Shown here: positions 15,617 to 18,878 of the stretch, piece by piece
How positions within the stretch are numbered: the first letter of the stretch is position 1
How the letters are laid out: the number at the start of each line of letters is the position of its first letter
DNA from: Prosthecobacter sp.
GTDB taxonomy: Bacteria; Verrucomicrobiota; Verrucomicrobiia; Verrucomicrobiales; Verrucomicrobiaceae
Direction: 5' to 3'
Assembly (NCBI GenBank): GCA_020216965.1
Contig: JAIWOJ010000004.1
Span: forward strand, 1 to 18,878
Length of the DNA: 18,878 nt
The notes under the pieces: model-generated
Told to the model about the DNA's origin: nothing
The model's database searches: none
Seen by the model: only the letters and a program-made list of their open reading frames with translations
Made by a program: the position numbers and the translations under genes

Positions 15617-17170
15617 TCAGGGCTTTGGCTGGGTGGTCATCGGGAAGTCATCCGTGCGGAAGGGGGTCACAGGTAGCCCCTCTTTGCTATAGAGATTGCA
15701 GACAGGATTGTCGCTCCAGGCGTAGCGCACGGCGATCGGCTTAGCGACGTTTGGCGCGGTGACTTCGATTTGATTCGCCCCCACTAGCTTGCCGGTGGCC
15801 CACACCCATTTCTTGTCTTCTCCACAGACGGCCAAGCCTTTTACTTCCTGCACATCAAAGGTGTAGAGGCTGCTGCCAAAGGTCTCTAGGGTGACCAGGG
15901 CTTTGTTTCCCTGAAACTCCACGCTTTGATACTCAGGACTGCGATGCGGGATCTTCATGCCATAGTCCTGGGCTAGGGCGAGGCGCACGAGGCGGTCGGC
16001 CACATCACGCTTGTTGCGCGGGTGAATGTCCCGCCCTTCTCCCAGGTCGATGATGACAGCTTGGCCGCCGTTTTTGATGGCGTTTTGCGTTTTGGTCTGG
16101 CTTTCACGCAGTTCTGCCCAGGCGCTGTCACCGGGTTCAGGTTTTTCAGCCATGAAGTCGGCGAGCTGCACCCAGTAAAAAGGAAAGTCGCCCTGTTTCC
16201 ATTCCGCCCGCCAGTGGGTGATCATGAGCGGGAAAAGGTATCCATATTCATAGGCGCGCCCGGCATTGCTTTCCCCCTGATACCAGATGACGCCTTTGAT
16301 GCCGTAGCCGATGGTGGGGCGCAGCACGCCATTGTAGATATTGCCAGGGCGGCTGTTCCCGCTGAGCTGCTGTTGTGGGCTCTGTGGCTGACGCACTGGG
16401 AAGGGTTTTTTTGCAGCTTTGGCAGCCTCCGCAGCCTTCTTCCAGTCGGCCAGGGCTTTTTCATAAGCCTGCTGTGCGGCCTCACTGGTCAGATTTTTTT
16501 CGCGCAGCACCCAGCCGTCCATGAGAGATTTGAAGCGGGCATCTTTTTCCAGCACATCCCGGCGCACCCAGGCCTCGGCGGCACTACCGCCCCAGGCATT
16601 GTCGATCAGCCCCACCGGCACGTCGAGCACCTGGTGCAGAGTGCGACCAAAGAAAAAGCCGACCGCACTAAATTCGCCGACATTGGCCGGAGAGCATTCT
16701 GCCCAGGCACCTTTGAAGTCATCTTGCGGCTCCTGCGTGCCGACCTGAGGGACGGAGATCAGGCGGATTTGCGGAAATTTGGCCGTGGCGATCTCCAATT
16801 CAGCATCATAGCTTTGGGACACGCTCCACTGCATGTTGGATTGGCCGGAGCAGATCCAGACCTCGCCCACCAGGATATTTTTCAGCTCTACCTGGTTGGT
16901 GCCCTTGATCTGCATCGTTGCTGGCTTTGAGCTAGCGGGCATCGGGTCCAGCTTCACGGTCCATTTGCCTTTGTCATCAGCGTTGGCGGTTTTGGATTGT
17001 CCGCTGATGCTCACCGTGATCTGAGTCCCTGGTTTATCCCAGCCCCAGATCGGATTGGCCTGCTTTTGCTGCAAGACCATGTTGTCGCCAATAATGGCGG
17101 GGAGTTTGATTTCAGCATTCGCGGTGAGGGCGACCGCTGTCAGTGTGGTCAGGAGGAATAGCTTGCGCAT
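15617..17170 (-). CDS. Secreted sialate O-acetylesterase-like carbohydrate esterase (SASA family)
   Basis: This 517-residue protein has a signal peptide MRKLFLLTTLTAVALTANA with cleavage near residue 19. A beta-sandwich-like region (20-100) contains the typical IIGDNMVLQQ and NPIWGWDKPG segments. The SASA hydrolase domain has the nucleophile motif G109-Q-S111-N-M, then NAWGGSAAEAW (191-201), WYQGESN (296-302) and DIHPRNK (381-387), which supplies the Asp/His pair. Residues 222-275 are an Ala/Lys- and Gln/Pro-rich insertion, which I recall as common in PVC homologues. The family removes O-acetyl groups from sialic acid or, in environmental bacteria, from plant or algal polysaccharides; the substrate here is unknown. 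It is divergent from the SGNH-like gene, with 130 nt between starts, and transcribed toward gspF but separated by a terminator. Confidence 0.9.
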   Translation of the reverse strand: MRKLFLLTTLTAVALTANAEIKLPAIIGDNMVLQQKQANPIWGWDKPGTQITVSISGQSKTANADDKGKWTVKLDPMPASSKPATMQIKGTNQVELKNILVGEVWICSGQSNMQWSVSQSYDAELEIATAKFPQIRLISVPQVGTQEPQDDFKGAWAECSPANVGEFSAVGFFFGRTLHQVLDVPVGLIDNAWGGSAAEAWVRRDVLEKDARFKSLMDGWVLREKNLTSEAAQQAYEKALADWKKAAEAAKAAKKPFPVRQPQSPQQQLSGNSRPGNIYNGVLRPTIGYGIKGVIWYQGESNAGRAYEYGYLFPLMITHWRAEWKQGDFPFYWVQLADFMAEKPEPGDSAWAELRESQTKTQNAIKNGGQAVIIDLGEGRDIHPRNKRDVADRLVRLALAQDYGMKIPHRSPEYQSVEFQGNKALVTLETFGSSLYTFDVQEVKGLAVCGEDKKWVWATGKLVGANQIEVTAPNVAKPIAVRYAWSDNPVCNLYSKEGLPVTPFRTDDFPMTTQPKP

Positions 17171-17300
17171 GGGTGGATGGTTTGGGAAGGCGGAACAAAC
17201 GCAGCCGAATCAGCACTTCCTTCCAGGGAAAACCTTCCTGCCTCGCACGCGCCACTCCTCCCTAGACACCACGGCATCTTTGCTCTCCAATCTAGCACGC
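17171..17300. promoter_or_regulatory. Divergent intergenic region
   Basis: This 130-nt gap must hold the promoters of both the esterase (minus) and the SGNH-like gene (plus). I could not identify a convincing -35/-10 pair or operator in it, and neither start codon has a strong ribosome-binding site. Confidence 0.3.
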
Positions 17301-18275
17301 ATGATCCGCCAATTCGTCCCCGCATTCATCGCCGCCTTGCTGACGGCCACGCTCTTGCCTGCACAGGACCAGGCTGTCACCCCACCGCAGCCCAAGCAGG
17401 AAAAAGCGATCTTTGAGTTTCAAGATGGGGATCGGCTTGTCTTGCTGGGAAATACTGTCTTTGAGCGTGAGCAGCGCTACGCTTGCTTTGAGCCCCGCCT
17501 CACCTTGGCGCTTGGAGAGACCAAGATCACTGTGCGAAACCTTGCGTGGAGCGCAGACACGGTCTTCGGCCATGCTCGCTCCTATTTCGGCCCGCCAGAA
17601 GAGGGGCTGCAAAGGCTCACGGCGCATCTTGACTTATTGAAGCCTACCGTCGTCATGCTCTGCTACGGCTCAGAGCTTGCTTTTGAAAAACTGGGGGGGC
17701 TTCCCGATTTTCTCACAGGCTATCGCAACCTATTGGAACTCATCCGCAAACATGCTCCTGGTGCGCGGCTCGTCATCGTGTCCCCTCCACCGCTGGAGAC
17801 GCTACCCCCCCCTATGCCGGACCTAACGGATGCCAACAAGAGCCTATCTAGCCTTCGTGATGCCTTGCGTAAGTTCGCTACCAGCCAAAACACCTGGTTC
17901 ATTGACCTCTTTGAGCTCATGGGCGGTATTCCAAAGCCAGGGGTCATCTCCAAGCCGCTCACGGACAATGGCGTGCACTACACACGAGAAGGCTACGAAA
18001 AACTCAGCTCCTGTTTAGTCGAGGGGCTGGGGCTCTCTGCGCCAATCATGGCACCCGCAGAGTTGGAGACAATTCGCCGAGAAGTGCTCGCCAAAGATGA
18101 ACTTTTCTTTAACCGCTGGCGTCCGCAAAACGAGACTTATCTCTTTGGTTTTCGCAAACATGAGCAGGGCCAAAATGCCAAAGAAATCCCCATGTTTGAT
18201 CCCCTGATTGATCAAGCGGATGCCCGCATCCAGGCGGCCAAAATGCAGTTGCTACAGTCCAAGAAGCGCTTGTGA
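17301..18275 (+). CDS. Secreted SGNH/GDSL-like protein with atypical active-site blocks
   Basis: This 324-residue protein is read from ATG 17301, which directly begins a signal peptide (MIRQFVPAFIAALLTATLLPA, cleavage near 21). The frame is open back to 17055, but that part overlaps the esterase gene and is not signal-like. SGNH blocks are recognisable: FQDGDRLVLLGNTVFERE (40-57) for block I, RNLAWSADTV (79-88) for block II, CYGSELAFE (121-129) for block III and TDNGVHYTREGY (221-232) for block V. The C-terminal FFNRWRPQNETYLFGFRKHEQG and FDPLI segments match a lineage common in Verrucomicrobia and Planctomycetes, often fused to cytochrome-c-like modules that are absent here. Block I has Thr where the nucleophilic Ser normally sits, and block III has Glu where the oxyanion Asn is expected. 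Binding or altered catalysis is possible; the substrate is unknown. Confidence 0.8.
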   Translation: MIRQFVPAFIAALLTATLLPAQDQAVTPPQPKQEKAIFEFQDGDRLVLLGNTVFEREQRYACFEPRLTLALGETKITVRNLAWSADTVFGHARSYFGPPEEGLQRLTAHLDLLKPTVVMLCYGSELAFEKLGGLPDFLTGYRNLLELIRKHAPGARLVIVSPPPLETLPPPMPDLTDANKSLSSLRDALRKFATSQNTWFIDLFELMGGIPKPGVISKPLTDNGVHYTREGYEKLSSCLVEGLGLSAPIMAPAELETIRREVLAKDELFFNRWRPQNETYLFGFRKHEQGQNAKEIPMFDPLIDQADARIQAAKMQLLQSKKRL

Positions 18276-18478
18276 GCTTTGCCATTCCCTCTCCCGCTGC
18301 CAGGAGAGGGAAGCTACTCTCTCGCGGCCAGCCAATAGGACGCTCCAGGGCTGGGCTAAAGATGCGCGATCGGGACAGCTTTTCTTTGGGGCAGCATGAA
18401 CCCTGTGCCAGGGAAAGAGGGTTCCCGCACCACAGCGGTAGAGCTTTTATGATCCGCTTTGCGCAGTGAAAAAACCGT
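18276..18478. other. Intergenic region with two inverted repeats
   Basis: No gene is recognised here. It contains the 10-bp stem at 18285-18312 listed separately and a 7-bp inverted repeat GAACCCT (18398-18404)/AGGGTTC (18418-18424). Neither is followed by a T-tract. The short frames crossing it are not protein-like. Confidence 0.4.
18285..18312 (+). repeat. 10-bp perfect hairpin after the SGNH-like gene
   Basis: TTCCCTCTCC and GGAGAGGGAA pair perfectly around an 8-nt loop, starting 9 nt after the stop codon. There is no U-tract, so it is at best a 3'-end-stabilising stem or a REP-like unit of the CCCTCTCC...GGAGAGGG kind that I recall from many genomes. Confidence 0.5.
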
Positions 18479-18506
18479 TTGCCAGTAGATACTATATGCG
18501 TATAAG
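18479..18506 (+). promoter_or_regulatory. Candidate sigma70-type promoter for the leader ORF/DUF2892 genes
   Basis: TTGCCA at 18479-18484 and TATAAG at 18501-18506 are separated by 16 bp. The site lies in a local AT-rich island about 26-50 nt before the first start codon, in an otherwise GC-rich sequence. Confidence 0.5.
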
Positions 18507-18516
18507 CTCATATAGT
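18491..18516. promoter_or_regulatory. Operator-like palindrome overlapping the -10 region
   Basis: ACTATATG (18491-18498) and CATATAGT (18509-18516) form a perfect 8-bp inverted repeat with a 10-nt centre. It covers the spacer and -10 of the candidate promoter, the arrangement expected for a repressor site. DUF2892 genes elsewhere are often controlled by ArsR-family persulfide sensors; no regulator gene is visible in the window. Confidence 0.5.
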
Positions 18517-18531
18517 AGAATATGCGATCCT

Positions 18532-18690
18532 ATGAACCCGCGACACTTTTTCATCCTCATCACCGTGCTGCTCGCGCTGCCTGCTTCCGTGCAGACCAGT
18601 CGGCAGTGCTGCCAGCCCTGCGTGCCATGGCCGATCCTCTCGGAGGCTTGGCAGGGCACCTTAGAGATTTCATCCCCCACGAAACCATGA
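18532..18690 (+). CDS. Small leader ORF with signal-like N-terminus, possibly frameshifted
   Basis: This 52-residue frame is read from ATG 18532, the first start after the palindrome. It begins MNPRHFFILITVLLALPAS, a signal- or anchor-like segment, then becomes Cys/Pro/Trp-rich and unnatural (QCCQPCVPWP). From 18591 the frame of the next gene instead reads ADQSAVLPALRAMADPLGG, then GLAGHLRDFIPHE, which looks more like protein and runs without a stop into the DUF2892 start. One missing base near 18589-18590 would restore a signal peptide with an ASA cleavage site. As sequenced, its TGA overlaps the next ATG (ATGA). It could be a real short ORF or a frameshifted gene start. I do not recognise its family. 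Confidence 0.4.
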   Translation: MNPRHFFILITVLLALPASVQTSRQCCQPCVPWPILSEAWQGTLEISSPTKP

Positions 18691-18878
18691 AACTTGAAAA
18701 CGCCATCCGTGCCCTCGCAGGTACCTTCATCCTCGTCAGTCTAGCCCTCGCTCATTATGTGAGTCCGAATTGGCTTTGGTTCACCGCCTTTGTCGGCGCG
18801 AACTTGCTACAGTCTGCCTTTACGGGTTTCTGCCCAGCGGAGGCAGTGCTCAAAAAATTTGGCCTGGGCCGTGATGCA
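18687..18878 (+). CDS. DUF2892 (YgaP-type transmembrane) protein, 3' end outside window
   Basis: The first 64 residues are present and the frame is open at the window end. MKLENAIRALAGTFILVSLA, then HYVSPNWLWFTAFVGANLLQ and FTGFCPAEAVLKKFGL match the DUF2892 membrane domain. Two hydrophobic helices (about 7-24 and 29-47) precede the signature FCPAE, with Cys49. In known proteins this domain occurs alone or fused to a rhodanese and is linked to sulfane-sulfur metabolism in the inner membrane. No strong ribosome site precedes the ATG; it overlaps the upstream stop, so coupling is likely, or it is the in-frame continuation of a longer frame open from ATG 18522. Confidence 0.85.
   Translation, partial: MKLENAIRALAGTFILVSLALAHYVSPNWLWFTAFVGANLLQSAFTGFCPAEAVLKKFGLGRDA

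Noticed and set aside
16022..16930. A 302-residue plus-strand frame opposite the esterase gene
   Set aside because: The minus strand encodes a full SASA esterase with catalytic motifs; this frame is its mirror.
17055..17300. Upstream extension of the SGNH-like gene
   Set aside because: It overlaps the divergent esterase gene and would put the signal peptide at residue 83.

Overview
The window looks like a chromosomal segment of a GC-rich Verrucomicrobiae member, perhaps of the Prosthecobacter/Verrucomicrobium type. This is an inference from gene content: a giant delta-60/Ig surface protein, pseudopilins with Ala before the prepilin cleavage site, a sialate-O-acetylesterase-like enzyme, an SGNH-like protein of the kind common in PVC bacteria, and palindrome-rich spacers. 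No rRNA, tRNA, CRISPR array, transposase or integrase was seen.

Layout. (1) Bases 2-8995, plus strand: the C-terminal ~3,000 residues of a giant modular extracellular protein whose start lies left of the window. It has four blocks of about seven delta-60 repeats separated by Calx-beta and Ig-like modules, then five QTITF-type repeats, MBG-like modules and a beta-rich tail. (2) Bases 8996-9896: a non-coding spacer with two large foldback elements, recurring CCCGGATT motifs and a degenerate short-repeat tract. (3) Bases 9897-10954, plus strand: a two-gene unit with ATGA overlap. The first encodes a secreted protein with a fibronectin-III-like domain and a C-terminal domain resembling BECR-type polymorphic-toxin nucleases. 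The second encodes a small four-cysteine zinc-ribbon protein. (4) Bases 15475-10997, minus strand: type II secretion genes in canonical order gspF-G-H-I-J-K, converging on (3). (5) Bases 17170-15617, minus strand: a secreted sialate O-acetylesterase-like protein, separated from gspF by a strong intrinsic-terminator structure only 14 nt before the gspF start. (6) Bases 17301-18275, plus strand: a divergent secreted SGNH-like protein with substituted catalytic residues. (7) Bases 18470-18878, plus strand: an AT-rich operator-like palindrome over a promoter, a small leader ORF with a possible frameshift, and the start of a DUF2892 membrane protein cut by the window end.

How it may work together. 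The pseudopilin/GspF cluster would form the pseudopilus and platform of a type II secretion system; the secretin, ATPase, and L/M components are not here. Almost every other complete gene encodes an exported protein, so some could be substrates, but nothing in the sequence proves this. The most novel-looking unit is the secreted FNIII/BECR-like protein coupled to a zinc-ribbon gene, which has the form of an effector and immunity pair. The domain assignment rests on pattern recognition without database searches.
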